Shown here one piece after another: positions 53,671 to 62,831 of a stretch of DNA of 64,000 nt (positions are counted from its first letter, which is position 1; each line of letters begins with the position of its first letter). The stretch covers positions 1 through 64,000 of the forward strand of contig JBGTBR010000034.1 in NCBI GenBank assembly GCA_041749255.1, in the 5' to 3' direction. The translations under genes were made by a program, and so were the position numbers. This DNA is from JABDLO01 sp041749255 (GTDB taxonomy: Bacteria > Bacteroidota > Bacteroidia > Chitinophagales > Saprospiraceae). The notes under the pieces were generated by a model, which was not told the DNA's origin, ran no database searches, and saw nothing but the letters and a program-made list of their open reading frames with translations.

Positions 53671-54523
53671 ATTAGTTTATTTAAAGTCGTTAAACCGGAT
53701 TGTGGTTGAAAAATATATTCAATAATTAATGAATATCTTATATTGTAAAAAGTATTATAAAATGTTCAAAAACCTCCAGACACATTGATTTGAATAGATA
53801 TTATCAGTGCACATGAAGCGATTTTAAACAGCCGACAAATGTAAAATAAATCCTTGATAAACCGGAATTTATTTGATGATTCTTCTCTAAACATGGCTCA
53901 AATTACCCACCCAACCAATGAATTTTCAAACTTTCTACATCTGCCAAAAACTTTCAAAAAAGTAGTAAGACGTAAAGTTTTCCATAATTATTGCACAATG
54001 TAAGTGCTAAGAAAACATGAAGATGTAAAAATCGATCTAAAAATATGACTGGATTTACCTTTAAAAAAGCAGACAGATAAAACCAGACATAATCTAAAAA
54101 TACTATAAAAAATATTTATGCCCCTTAATAGCGCTAAATACAAACAATTTGTTTAAATTTGAATTTATTAGGATCAATCTGATATCATTGTATGTCAAAG
54201 TAGTAAATATGCTGAATTTTGCAGCGACTACCCGGAAATCATTCTTTCAATTTCGCATACAACATAAAAATCACAAACCAGCTTGCACGTTAGAATTAGT
54301 ATTTACTGTTTTTGGCAGTTTTTAGGATTTGTGGTAGCTAAATATACGTTAAAGTGTCAGAGTAATGAAAACTATCGTTAATAAAAAGTGTATATATAAC
54401 TATACCTGACAAAAGAGCAGGTATTATGAGGTTGGCACTGTTTTTTCGTATAAAATATTACCAATCCTTGTGATTGATGAGATTAAATAATTATTATTGT
54501 TTATACAATATAGGAGATCTATA
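53671..54523. other. Long AT-rich region upstream of clpC
   Basis: About 850 bases without a supportable gene. Visible structure is limited to an inverted repeat ATACCTG (54402-54408) and CAGGTAT (54418-54424), about 100 bases before clpC, with no T-run after it. TTGGCACTG at 54434-54442 is only a partial sigma-54 match. Confidence 0.35.
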
Positions 54524-57070
54524 ATGAACAGAAAGTTTTCACCGGTCGTAAAGAAGATCATTCAGCAAAGTAAGAAAGAGGCCATAAGGTTAGGCAATGA
54601 CTTTATTGGAGCTGAGCATCTGCTTTTAGGTATGATCCAGGAGAAAGACACCATAGCCATGAAGGTATTAAATTCACTGGAATTAGACCTTGATGAATTA
54701 AAATTTAAAATTGAAGACTCTATAAAGAGAAATCATAAATCTATTACCCAGGTAAAGGAAGATGATATCAAATGGAGCAAACATGCTGAAAAGGTTTTAA
54801 AAGTGACCTTTTTGGAAGCAAAAAGCTATCGCAATGATGAGATTAAACCTGAGCATCTAATGCTTTCTATTTTAAAGCATTCACAAAATGAGGCTGCACG
54901 TATTCTGTATGAATTTGACGTAGACTATGAAAGTTATCGTGCTGAACTCGAATATGTGAAGCAGGAACAAGATCCGGGTTTCACAGATATATATGCCAGA
55001 TCCGCTTCAGAATCAGAAGCGCCTATGGACGATGATGATACCGGGGAGTATACTAAAAAAGCTACTGGCAAATCGAGGACTCCTGTATTGGATAATTTTG
55101 GCAGAGACGTAACCAGGTTGGCCGAGGAAGGGAAACTTGATCCCATTATTGGGAGAGAGACTGAGATAGAAAGGGTGTCGCAGATTCTGAGCAGAAGAAA
55201 GAAAAACAATCCTATATTGATAGGTGAAGCCGGAGTAGGTAAGACCGCTATTGTGGAAGGCCTGGCACTTCGCATCATTCAGAGAAAAGTCTCAAGAACT
55301 CTTTTTGATAAAAGAATCGTAATGCTCGACCTGGCTGCTTTGGTAGCTGGCACAAAGTATCGAGGACAATTTGAAGAGAGAATGAAGGCCATCATGAATG
55401 AGTTGGAAAAAGCATCGGACGTCATTCTTTTCATAGACGAAATTCATACCATAGTAGGTGCAGGTGGTGCCACCGGTTCGCTGGATGCCTCCAATATATT
55501 TAAACCTGCTTTGGCCAGAGGAGAGCTTCAGTGTATAGGCGCTTCTACTCTTGATGAATACAGACAACACATAGAAAAGGATGGTGCACTGGATAGAAGA
55601 TTCCAAAAAGTAATGGTAGATCCTCCGAGTGCGGAAGAAACGATCCACATCCTGAACAATATAAAATCTAAATATGAGGAGTTTCACAACGTTACTTACT
55701 CAGATGAGGCTATCATTGCATGTGTAAAGTTAAGTGACAGATATATCAGCGACCGGTTCTTACCTGATAAGGCTATAGACGTATTGGATGAAGTGGGTGC
55801 CCGAACGCATCTTAAGAATATTCATGTTCCGAAATACATTGAAGAGCTTGAACAAAAGATTGAAGAAATTAAGGATCTGAAAAATCAGGCTGTTAAAAAT
55901 CAACAATACGAGAAAGCGGCCGAGTATCGCGATAATGAATCTAAATTGATCAGAAGACTGGATCAGGCCAAAGAAGAATGGGAGCAGGAATCCAAGACTA
56001 AAAAATACCCGGTCAATGAAGATAATATTGCTGAGGTAGTGAGCATGATGACTGGAATTCCAGTCAAAAGAGTAGCCCAGAGCGAAAGCAATAAGCTGGT
56101 TCACATGGCTGATGACATGAAAAAAATGATCATAGGTCAGGATGAAGCGATTGAAAAAATCACTAAAGCCATTCAACGTAACAGGGTAGGACTTAAAGAT
56201 CCAAAAAAACCAATTGGTTCATTGATATTCCTTGGACCTACGGGTGTTGGAAAAACAGAATTGGCCAAAGCGCTTTCAAGATATCTATTTGAATCAGACA
56301 ATTCGCTTGTACGGCTTGATATGAGTGAGTATATGGAGAAATTTTCTGTGAGCAGGTTAATAGGTGCCCCTCCGGGCTATGTAGGATATGAAGAAGGTGG
56401 TCAGCTTACGGAAAAAGTAAGAAGAAAGCCCTATTCTGTAATTCTTTTTGATGAGATAGAAAAAGCCCATCCCGATGTGTACAATATATTACTTCAGGTA
56501 CTCGATGATGGACAGCTTACCGACGGTTTAGGCAGAAAAGTAGACTTTAAGAATACACTGATCATAATGACTTCCAATATTGGAGTTAGAAAACTTAAGG
56601 ATTTTGGACAAGGCGTGGGTTTTGCTACCCAATCCCGACTACAATCTTCCGATGAAGATTCCAAGTCCATTATACAAACCGCATTGAAGAGGACATTTTC
56701 TCCTGAATTCTTAAACAGAATTGATGATGTGGTAATATTTAACAGTCTGGATCAGGAACACATGTTTGAAATCATTGATATTAATCTCAAACACTTGTAT
56801 AATCGTCTGGAAGGCATGGGTTATTATTTGTCCATGACAGATGGAGCTAAGAAGTTTGTAGCTGAAAAGGGCTTTGATCCACAATTTGGAGCGCGCCCAC
56901 TAAACAGGGCAATTCAAAAATACATTGAAGACCCACTCGCAGAATTTCTATTATCAGAAAATCCACCCCAGGGCTCTAAGTTAAAAGCAGTTCTCAATAC
57001 GGGTGAGGAAGGTGGCATCAAGATTGCACTGTCTTCTAAAATAAATAAAGAAGAGGATATTAAAGAATAG
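54524..57070 (+). CDS. clpC: ATP-dependent Clp protease ATP-binding subunit ClpC
   Basis: Hsp100 unfoldase that feeds proteins to ClpP. Domain order: two N-terminal Clp repeats (about 1-150), a short acidic linker, AAA1 with Walker A GEAGVGKTA (Lys240) and IDEIHTIVGAG, a UVR-containing M domain (YEKAAEYRDNESKLIRRL) near 410-440, and AAA2 with Walker A GPTGVGKTE (Lys577). Its C-terminal segment is FGARPLNRAIQKYIEDPL. The UVR motif and short middle domain separate it from ClpB. The ATG at 54524 is chosen because AGGAG precedes it by seven bases; an earlier in-frame start is less likely. Confidence 0.96.
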   Translation: MNRKFSPVVKKIIQQSKKEAIRLGNDFIGAEHLLLGMIQEKDTIAMKVLNSLELDLDELKFKIEDSIKRNHKSITQVKEDDIKWSKHAEKVLKVTFLEAKSYRNDEIKPEHLMLSILKHSQNEAARILYEFDVDYESYRAELEYVKQEQDPGFTDIYARSASESEAPMDDDDTGEYTKKATGKSRTPVLDNFGRDVTRLAEEGKLDPIIGRETEIERVSQILSRRKKNNPILIGEAGVGKTAIVEGLALRIIQRKVSRTLFDKRIVMLDLAALVAGTKYRGQFEERMKAIMNELEKASDVILFIDEIHTIVGAGGATGSLDASNIFKPALARGELQCIGASTLDEYRQHIEKDGALDRRFQKVMVDPPSAEETIHILNNIKSKYEEFHNVTYSDEAIIACVKLSDRYISDRFLPDKAIDVLDEVGARTHLKNIHVPKYIEELEQKIEEIKDLKNQAVKNQQYEKAAEYRDNESKLIRRLDQAKEEWEQESKTKKYPVNEDNIAEVVSMMTGIPVKRVAQSESNKLVHMADDMKKMIIGQDEAIEKITKAIQRNRVGLKDPKKPIGSLIFLGPTGVGKTELAKALSRYLFESDNSLVRLDMSEYMEKFSVSRLIGAPPGYVGYEEGGQLTEKVRRKPYSVILFDEIEKAHPDVYNILLQVLDDGQLTDGLGRKVDFKNTLIIMTSNIGVRKLKDFGQGVGFATQSRLQSSDEDSKSIIQTALKRTFSPEFLNRIDDVVIFNSLDQEHMFEIIDINLKHLYNRLEGMGYYLSMTDGAKKFVAEKGFDPQFGARPLNRAIQKYIEDPLAEFLLSENPPQGSKLKAVLNTGEEGGIKIALSSKINKEEDIKE

Positions 57071-57118
57071 ATTATCTTTACAGAAGTTCTTTATAACATC
57101 TATTCATAACGATAAACC

Positions 57119-57163
57119 GGGGCAGTATTCGGTTATTTATAATCAATACTGTCCTTTTTTTTT
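57119..57163 (+). terminator. clpC terminator
   Basis: GGGGCAGTAT (57119-57128) pairs with ATACTGTCC (57146-57154), followed by nine T residues. Confidence 0.85.
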
Positions 57164-57245
57164 ACAATAAAAATTATGTATTATCAAAGTTATACCAAAA
57201 CAAGAACTAGTGGTATAGTATTTATTATTAACAAAACAATAAAAT

Positions 57246-57827
57246 TTGGGAAAACAAAAAAGACAACAAACCGTTGAAGAACCTTCATTTAGGATCAATT
57301 ATAAAATTAAAAACCTTAAAATCAGGTTGGTTGGGGATAATTTGGAAGATATCAGTGAAGTAGTTGGAAGAAAAATTGAACCGGACATTTACAATACTCA
57401 ATTGGTATTGACCTGGGCTAAACAAATGGGTTTGGATCTGGTAGAGATCAGTCCTAAAGCTGATCCTCCTGTTTGCAGAATTACTGACTATAACAAGTTT
57501 TTATACAACCGAAAGAAAAAAGAAAAGGAATTAAAAGCCAAAACGGCCAAAACCGTAGTCAAAGAAATTCGCTTTGGTCCCAATACGGATGATCACGATT
57601 TTGATTTTAAACTGAAGCATGCGCAAAAATTTTTGGAAGATGGGGCAAAAGTTAAAGCTTATGTCCACTTCAGGGGAAGAACCATTGTTTTCAAAGACAG
57701 AGGTGAACTCCTTCTATTGCGATTTTTAAAGGAATTGGAAGAGTATGGTGCACCAGAGGCTCTGCCGAAACTTGAAGGAAGAAGGATGATCGTTATCGTA
57801 TCGCCAAAAAAGAAAGCAAAAAAATAA
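57246..57827 (+). CDS. infC: Translation initiation factor IF-3
   Basis: Initiation factor that binds the 30S subunit and checks the start codon. The N-terminal domain runs from about 12 to 82 (RLVGDNLEDISEVV, QMGLDLVEISPKADPPVCRITDY), and a lysine-rich linker follows. The C-terminal domain includes VVKEIRFGPNTDDHDFDFKLKHAQKFL and VKAYVHFRGR. It starts with TTG at 57246: a TAA lies two codons upstream in frame and no ATG or GTG occurs before the conserved domain. Rare starts on infC are a known autoregulatory device. Unusually, rpmI and rplT do not follow; the next gene is a converging transporter. Confidence 0.94.
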   Translation: MGKQKRQQTVEEPSFRINYKIKNLKIRLVGDNLEDISEVVGRKIEPDIYNTQLVLTWAKQMGLDLVEISPKADPPVCRITDYNKFLYNRKKKEKELKAKTAKTVVKEIRFGPNTDDHDFDFKLKHAQKFLEDGAKVKAYVHFRGRTIVFKDRGELLLLRFLKELEEYGAPEALPKLEGRRMIVIVSPKKKAKK

Positions 57828-57871
57828 AAAGGCTTAGCAGTAGTTTAAATAACAACTCATCTGTTACCCCA

Positions 57872-57889
57872 TCCCCAAAACTTTGGGGA
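57872..57889. repeat. Tight palindrome after infC
   Basis: TCCCCAAA (57872-57879) and TTTGGGGA (57882-57889) pair perfectly around two bases. A further CTTTGGGGG follows at 57890-57898, allowing an alternative pairing with an upstream CCCC. No T-run, so terminator function is doubtful. Confidence 0.45.
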
Positions 57890-57983
57890 CTTTGGGGGAA
57901 TTATGACAAAATGTAGCGGATTCAATTCATATCAGGTAATTAAAAGAACTGAAACGAATCAGCTACATTCATATTTATGAACC

Positions 57984-59276
57984 TTAACTGATCTCCGCTG
58001 ATTTAACTGAACGGAGCAATAATAAGCCTACGATAAAAAATAAGGCCAAAACCAGTACTGAATACCGCATATTGCCAGTGATGTTATCCACAAATCCAAA
58101 AGTAAAGGTTCCCACCACAATGGCAATTTTGTAGAGTACATCATAAAAACTAAAAAATGAGGTTGTGTCTTTATCTCTCTCCTGCAGCATTTTACTGTAA
58201 GTAGATCTGGAAAGGGACTGGATACCTCCCATAACCAGGCCTACCATAGCTGCGAGGACGTAGAAAAATATTTTTCCGGTTGTAAAATAAGCCCCTATGC
58301 AAATTGATATCCAAATGATTAGCATTATGGTAAGTGAAGACTTATTGGAAGTTTTTGCTGAAACCCAGGCAAAAAAATAGGCCCCTCCAATGGCTACAAG
58401 TTGTAAAATCAACACCAGGACTATAAGTTCTGATGCTCCGAATGACAATTCTTTCTCAGCAAATACCGTAGCCAGGTACAATACCGTCTGTACTCCGGCA
58501 GAATAAAAAAAGAAGGCTATTAAAAATCTCTGTAACCAGGGCTGGTTTTTTAATCTGCTAAATACACTTTTTAACTCACGATATCCCTGTCCTATCATGG
58601 CAAACCCAAGTTTAACCGGATTGTCTTTTGGCAAATAATAAAAAGAAATTTGAGCAAATCCGATCCACCATAGCCCCACCATGACAAAACCTATTCTTGC
58701 AGGAAGTTGTGGGTCAGTTATACCAAACCAGGCGGGTTTCTGAATCATTAGCAATATAACTACTAACAATATAACGCTACCCATATAGCCATAAGAAAAT
58801 CCCTTGGCACTCACTTTATCATATCTATCCTCTGTAACGATTACGGGTAGGTAAGCATCGTAAAATACAATACCTCCGGCGAATCCTATGGTAGCCAGGA
58901 TAAACGCTGATGTACCCAGCCATAATTGGGGTTCGCCCTTGAAAAAATACAACGTTATGCATGCTATGGAGCCAACTACTGTAAACATTCTGAGAAAAAA
59001 CTTCCTCTTTCCTCCGTAATCAGCCACTCCTGAAAGCAATGGTGATAAAATGGCAATGATCAGGTAAGAAAATGAAACAGCATAGGAATACAAAGCACTA
59101 TTAGATATAGTGCCACTTCCAAAAGAAATGACATCAGGGGTAAACTGAATAAAATAAATGGGAAAAATAGCAGTGGATATAACCAATGCGTACGCAGAAT
59201 TAGCCCAGTCAAAAAATGCCCAGGCATTGATGACCTTATTATTGTTTTTTACAAAAGGCACTTTGGGAACAGACAT
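57984..59276 (-). CDS. MFS transporter of the UMF1/Atg22-like family
   Basis: Integral membrane transporter with about 12 helices. The opening NAWAFFDWANSAYALVISTAIFP is the signature of the Atg22/UMF1 group (PF11700; quoted in part). Other typical segments are LLSGVADYGGKRKFFLRMF, GIVFYDAYLPVI and GGIQSLSRSTYSKML near the end. Yeast Atg22 exports amino acids from the vacuole, but bacterial substrates are unknown. Length (430 residues) is normal. Single gene converging on infC. Confidence 0.88.
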   Translation of the reverse strand: MSVPKVPFVKNNNKVINAWAFFDWANSAYALVISTAIFPIYFIQFTPDVISFGSGTISNSALYSYAVSFSYLIIAILSPLLSGVADYGGKRKFFLRMFTVVGSIACITLYFFKGEPQLWLGTSAFILATIGFAGGIVFYDAYLPVIVTEDRYDKVSAKGFSYGYMGSVILLVVILLMIQKPAWFGITDPQLPARIGFVMVGLWWIGFAQISFYYLPKDNPVKLGFAMIGQGYRELKSVFSRLKNQPWLQRFLIAFFFYSAGVQTVLYLATVFAEKELSFGASELIVLVLILQLVAIGGAYFFAWVSAKTSNKSSLTIMLIIWISICIGAYFTTGKIFFYVLAAMVGLVMGGIQSLSRSTYSKMLQERDKDTTSFFSFYDVLYKIAIVVGTFTFGFVDNITGNMRYSVLVLALFFIVGLLLLRSVKSAEIS

Positions 59277-59392
59277 GCAATTTTATATTTTCGGACAATA
59301 TAATAAGAATTGGCATCCCTGTGTGAAAAATATAATAAACGACTCCGCATGGATGACTTAGTTTTAAATACCACAACTTATATTTAATATTA

Positions 59393-59400
59393 CAAATTTA
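59393..59400 (-). promoter_or_regulatory. Candidate -7 box (TAAATTTG on the minus strand)
   Basis: Exact TAnnTTTG match on the minus strand, about 117 bases before the transporter ATG. The long leader makes it uncertain. Confidence 0.3.
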
Positions 59401-59517
59401 ATTATTTAGTAAAGTAAAACTTATCCTTTACACATAAGGTAATAATATCTTACCTTGCTGAATTTTAATCCCGTTTCCCCGGAGATCAGTTAAATCAATA
59501 AATAATGAGCACCTGAG

Positions 59518-60396
59518 ATGAATATTCTCATACTTTCACGCAATCCATCCCTGTACAGTACAGAGAGCTTATACAAGGCTGCTTACCGGAGAAATCACCG
59601 GGTAAGTGTTATAGACCATATGCATTGTGATATTTATATAGAAACCGGGAATCCGCGTATTGTGTATATGGGGAAGCAAATAGACCAGGCAGATGCGATC
59701 ATACCAAGGATTGGTTTTACAGCTACTTTTCACGGTGCAGCTATTATAAGACAATTTGAAAGTATGGGTGTATTCACGACTTTGGGATCGCAACCCCTAC
59801 TCAGTGCACGGGATAAACTAAGTTGTCTTCAGATACTTTCTTCAGCGGGTTTAAAGGTGCCAAAAACCATAGTTTCTGATAATTATTACTCAATTGCTGA
59901 AATGGTAGCTCAAATAGAAAGATACCCTGTCATCATTAAACTGCTCAATGGCACCCATGGGTTAGGCGTCATACTGGCTGAAAACCGCTCCAATGCAGAA
60001 TCCATTCTGGAAGCGTTTTATAGTGCCAAGCAAAAAGTAATGATACAGGAATATATTGGCGAGTCAAAGGGGGCAGATATCAGGGCCTTTGTAGTCAATG
60101 GCAGAATAGCGGGTGCAATGAAGCGACAGGCTGCTGACGGAGAGTTCAGGTCTAATCTTCACAGAGGGGCTTCAGCCACACCTTATCGCCTTAATGATGA
60201 GGAATTTGAAGTGGCTTTGAAAGCAGTAAAAATTCTAGGTCTCAAAATTGCAGGAGTAGACCTCCTTCAATCCAATAGGGGACCGCTTATTTTAGAAGTA
60301 AATGCCTCGCCAGGCTTAGAAGGGATTGAAACGGTTACAAAAAGAGATATCTCCGGAAAAATTATTTCATTTATAGAAGAAAAAGTGAAGCGTTGA
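59518..60396 (+). CDS. rimK: RimK-type alpha-L-glutamate ligase (ATP-grasp)
   Basis: ATP-grasp ligase very close in sequence to E. coli RimK, which adds glutamates to the C-terminus of ribosomal protein S6 and makes poly-glutamate. The family opening ILSRNPSLYSTESLYKAA, the ADAIIPRIGFTATFHGAAIIRQFE block, the P-loop-like VIIKLLNGTHGLGVILAE, the GADIRAFVVNG and SNLHRGAS motifs, and the closing LEVNASPGLEGIE with metal ligands are all present. Length (292 residues) is normal. It overlaps the deacylase gene by one base, so the two are translationally coupled. Confidence 0.92.
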   Translation: MNILILSRNPSLYSTESLYKAAYRRNHRVSVIDHMHCDIYIETGNPRIVYMGKQIDQADAIIPRIGFTATFHGAAIIRQFESMGVFTTLGSQPLLSARDKLSCLQILSSAGLKVPKTIVSDNYYSIAEMVAQIERYPVIIKLLNGTHGLGVILAENRSNAESILEAFYSAKQKVMIQEYIGESKGADIRAFVVNGRIAGAMKRQAADGEFRSNLHRGASATPYRLNDEEFEVALKAVKILGLKIAGVDLLQSNRGPLILEVNASPGLEGIETVTKRDISGKIISFIEEKVKR

Positions 60397-61394
60397 TGGA
60401 GTATTATCAAACGAAATCATATAAAAGTTTTTCTGAACCTCTGGTAATACATACATGGAATATACTTCCAGGTGAAAATATTGAAATAAAGCTTATTGTG
60501 GGGAAGCTGCCTTCGGGCAATCAGATTTCCATAACAGCACACGTGTACAGGGGTTTGAAACCGGGACCCACTGTCTTGCTTTTAGGGGGTGTCCATGGCG
60601 ATGAAATAAATGGCATTGAAGCACTCCGCGGAATGGCAGAAAAAGGTGAATTTAACCATCTATTAAAAGGAAATGTCATCCTCATTCCTTTATTAAATGT
60701 TTTTGGATTTATCAATTTCTCAAGAGAAGTACCGGATGGCAAGGATGTAAATCGCAGTTTTCCAGGAAGTCTTAAGGGCTCATTGGCTTCCCGTGTAGCC
60801 AGTGTCATTACGCGCAAAATACTTCCCTCCGTTGATATAGCTATAGACCTGCATACAGGTGGATCTAGCAGATATAATTTCCCACAAGTAAGATATGCAA
60901 CACAACACATTCATGCAGAATCTCTGGCTATGGCATTTGATGCACCTTTTATTATACAATATAAACTAATATCCCGATCTTTCAGAAAAGTATGTAAAGA
61001 CATGAAGATACCGGCAATCGTTTTTGAAGGTGGAGAATCAATACGACTGGATGGATTTTCGATAGAAAAAGCCAAAGATGGCATTCTCCGTGTTTTAAAT
61101 AAATTGGGAATGATCGATATTTGGTTACCCAATCCCTATCCATTCCGATACCATGTTAAAAAGACTTCATGGATCAGAGCACCTCAATCGGGAATATTTA
61201 TTTGGACAAAATCATCAGGTCAATACATTGAAAAAAAAGAACCCATAGGTCTTATTAAGGATCCTTATGGCACTAAATCCGTTTTTGTTGAAGCCAGTAG
61301 AAATGGATTTATTATTGGCCACAATAATGCCTCGGTGGTTACCCAGGGAGAAGCTTTGTTTCATATAGCATTCGACTATGAAAGAATTGATTAA
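60396..61394 (+). CDS. Succinylglutamate desuccinylase/aspartoacylase-family metallohydrolase
   Basis: Zinc hydrolase of the M14 AstE/AspA type that removes acyl groups from amino acids. Zinc ligands are His67 and Glu70 in GGVHGDEING and His153 in IDLHTGG, with the substrate-binding Asn-Arg in DVNRSFPG. The catalytic Glu is in VFEGGES. A C-terminal beta-rich section (GIFIWTKSSGQYIEKKEPIG) resembles a biotinyl-like domain. The ATG at 60396 overlaps the rimK stop as TGATG. The pairing of a glutamate ligase with a deacylase suggests that both act on a related acyl-amino acid. The 3' end overlaps dacB by 17 bases. Confidence 0.85.
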   Translation: MEYYQTKSYKSFSEPLVIHTWNILPGENIEIKLIVGKLPSGNQISITAHVYRGLKPGPTVLLLGGVHGDEINGIEALRGMAEKGEFNHLLKGNVILIPLLNVFGFINFSREVPDGKDVNRSFPGSLKGSLASRVASVITRKILPSVDIAIDLHTGGSSRYNFPQVRYATQHIHAESLAMAFDAPFIIQYKLISRSFRKVCKDMKIPAIVFEGGESIRLDGFSIEKAKDGILRVLNKLGMIDIWLPNPYPFRYHVKKTSWIRAPQSGIFIWTKSSGQYIEKKEPIGLIKDPYGTKSVFVEASRNGFIIGHNNASVVTQGEALFHIAFDYERID

Positions 61395-62814
61395 TATATT
61401 GATTATTTTAAGTATGGCTTGTTTTTCCATTCAGGCTCAATCTTCACTGGAAAATCAAATCAACCGGTTGGTGAAAGAAAAAGAATCGATAGAATTTAAT
61501 GCTGGCATTAGTATTAGAAATTCTCAAGGTACAGAAGTATATTCTCTACAGTCATCCAGAAAATTTATGCCTGCTTCCACATTAAAGGTCATCACATCTT
61601 TTATTGCCCTCGATATTTTGGGAAATAATTATAAATACAATACCACCATAGGATATACCGGAAACCTGGAAACCGATGGTACCCTGAAAGGCGATGTAGT
61701 GATTGTAGGCTCCGGAGATCCAACATTTGGATCTTCAAGATCAGAAATAGGAAGTGGTTTATCCCAGGTTTTGTCAGAAATTCATAATGCAATACAAAAA
61801 ACAGGGATTAAGTGCATTGACGGCAATGTCATTGTCTATACCGGTATATTTGATGAAGAAGCATCTCTTCCTTCGTGGAGCTGGAGCGATGTGGGAAACT
61901 ACTATGGAGGTGGTGTATTTGGCCTCAATATGAATGAAAACGAATATAACTTATCTTTTGTCCGGAATAAACCCATAGGAAGTCTGACTGAAATTGCAGG
62001 ACATGAACCTCAGATCCCTGGCATGACCATTGAAAACAAAGTTACAGTAGCCAGGCCAGGCACCGGAGACAATGCCTATATATATGGTGGTCATGGATTT
62101 TACCATAAAATGGTAAAGGGAACGGTACCTCAGGGAAGAGGACTGTTTACTATCAGGGGTTCCATGCCTGATCCACCTGCTTATTTTGCTCAGACACTTT
62201 ATATGTATCTGAAAGATCAGGGTATAGATGCTCAAAATTATTTTATTTATCATGTCAAACCAGACAAAATTATTATCCCGATAACCCAGATTTATTCGCC
62301 CCCACTAAGTGATATTGTACTGATCAACAATACGTTTAGTGTAAATCTATACAGCGAAGCCTTGCTAAAAACTCTTTCAGATGACGGTAGTAGAAAAAGC
62401 GGTATACAAAAAATTAAAGAAAAAATGAAAGACGAAGGATTGGCGCCACTTTCCTTGAAAATGGTAGATGGTAGCGGGTTGGGTACCGGTAATTCTATAA
62501 CACCAGCTTTGTTTACCCGGTTTCTGCATCACTATTATAAGAAGTGGGGGTTTAAAAACACCATCTCCTATTTACCGCAGGCGGGTAAGGAAGGAACTGT
62601 TAGATATTTTCTTCAGCAATCTACTGCACGCAATCGCGTCTGGGTAAAATCGGGATTCATTGAAGGAGTGGTTTCCTATGCTGGATTTGTTGAAAATAAG
62701 ACAGGGCAAATCTCCACTTTCAGCATTTTAGTCAATCATATTGATTCGCCTGCATCTACTGTCAGAAAGAAAATTGAAAAAATAATAGAAGCTGTTTATC
62801 TTTATTCTGAATAA
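61378..62814 (+). CDS. dacB: D-alanyl-D-alanine carboxypeptidase/endopeptidase (PBP4 type)
   Basis: Low-molecular-weight penicillin-binding protein of family S13 that trims or cleaves peptidoglycan crosslinks in the periplasm. Signal peptide 1-20 (ending CFSIQA). The catalytic Ser67 and Lys70 are in PASTLKV, the SxN motif is in TFSVNLYSEAL, and the KSG motif is in VWVKSGFIEG. Between them is the insert typical of this family, with GSGDPTFGS and the VGNYYGGGVFGLN stretch. Length (478 residues) is normal. It begins inside the end of the deacylase gene and is followed 17 bases later by the methyltransferase. Confidence 0.93.
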   Translation: MKELINILIILSMACFSIQAQSSLENQINRLVKEKESIEFNAGISIRNSQGTEVYSLQSSRKFMPASTLKVITSFIALDILGNNYKYNTTIGYTGNLETDGTLKGDVVIVGSGDPTFGSSRSEIGSGLSQVLSEIHNAIQKTGIKCIDGNVIVYTGIFDEEASLPSWSWSDVGNYYGGGVFGLNMNENEYNLSFVRNKPIGSLTEIAGHEPQIPGMTIENKVTVARPGTGDNAYIYGGHGFYHKMVKGTVPQGRGLFTIRGSMPDPPAYFAQTLYMYLKDQGIDAQNYFIYHVKPDKIIIPITQIYSPPLSDIVLINNTFSVNLYSEALLKTLSDDGSRKSGIQKIKEKMKDEGLAPLSLKMVDGSGLGTGNSITPALFTRFLHHYYKKWGFKNTISYLPQAGKEGTVRYFLQQSTARNRVWVKSGFIEGVVSYAGFVENKTGQISTFSILVNHIDSPASTVRKKIEKIIEAVYLYSE

Positions 62815-62831
62815 AAAAAAACAGAATTATA

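Noticed and set aside
54434..54451. Possible sigma-54 promoter (TTGGCAC...TTTTTTC) upstream of clpC
   Set aside because: The -24 half matches but the -12 GC element is missing.
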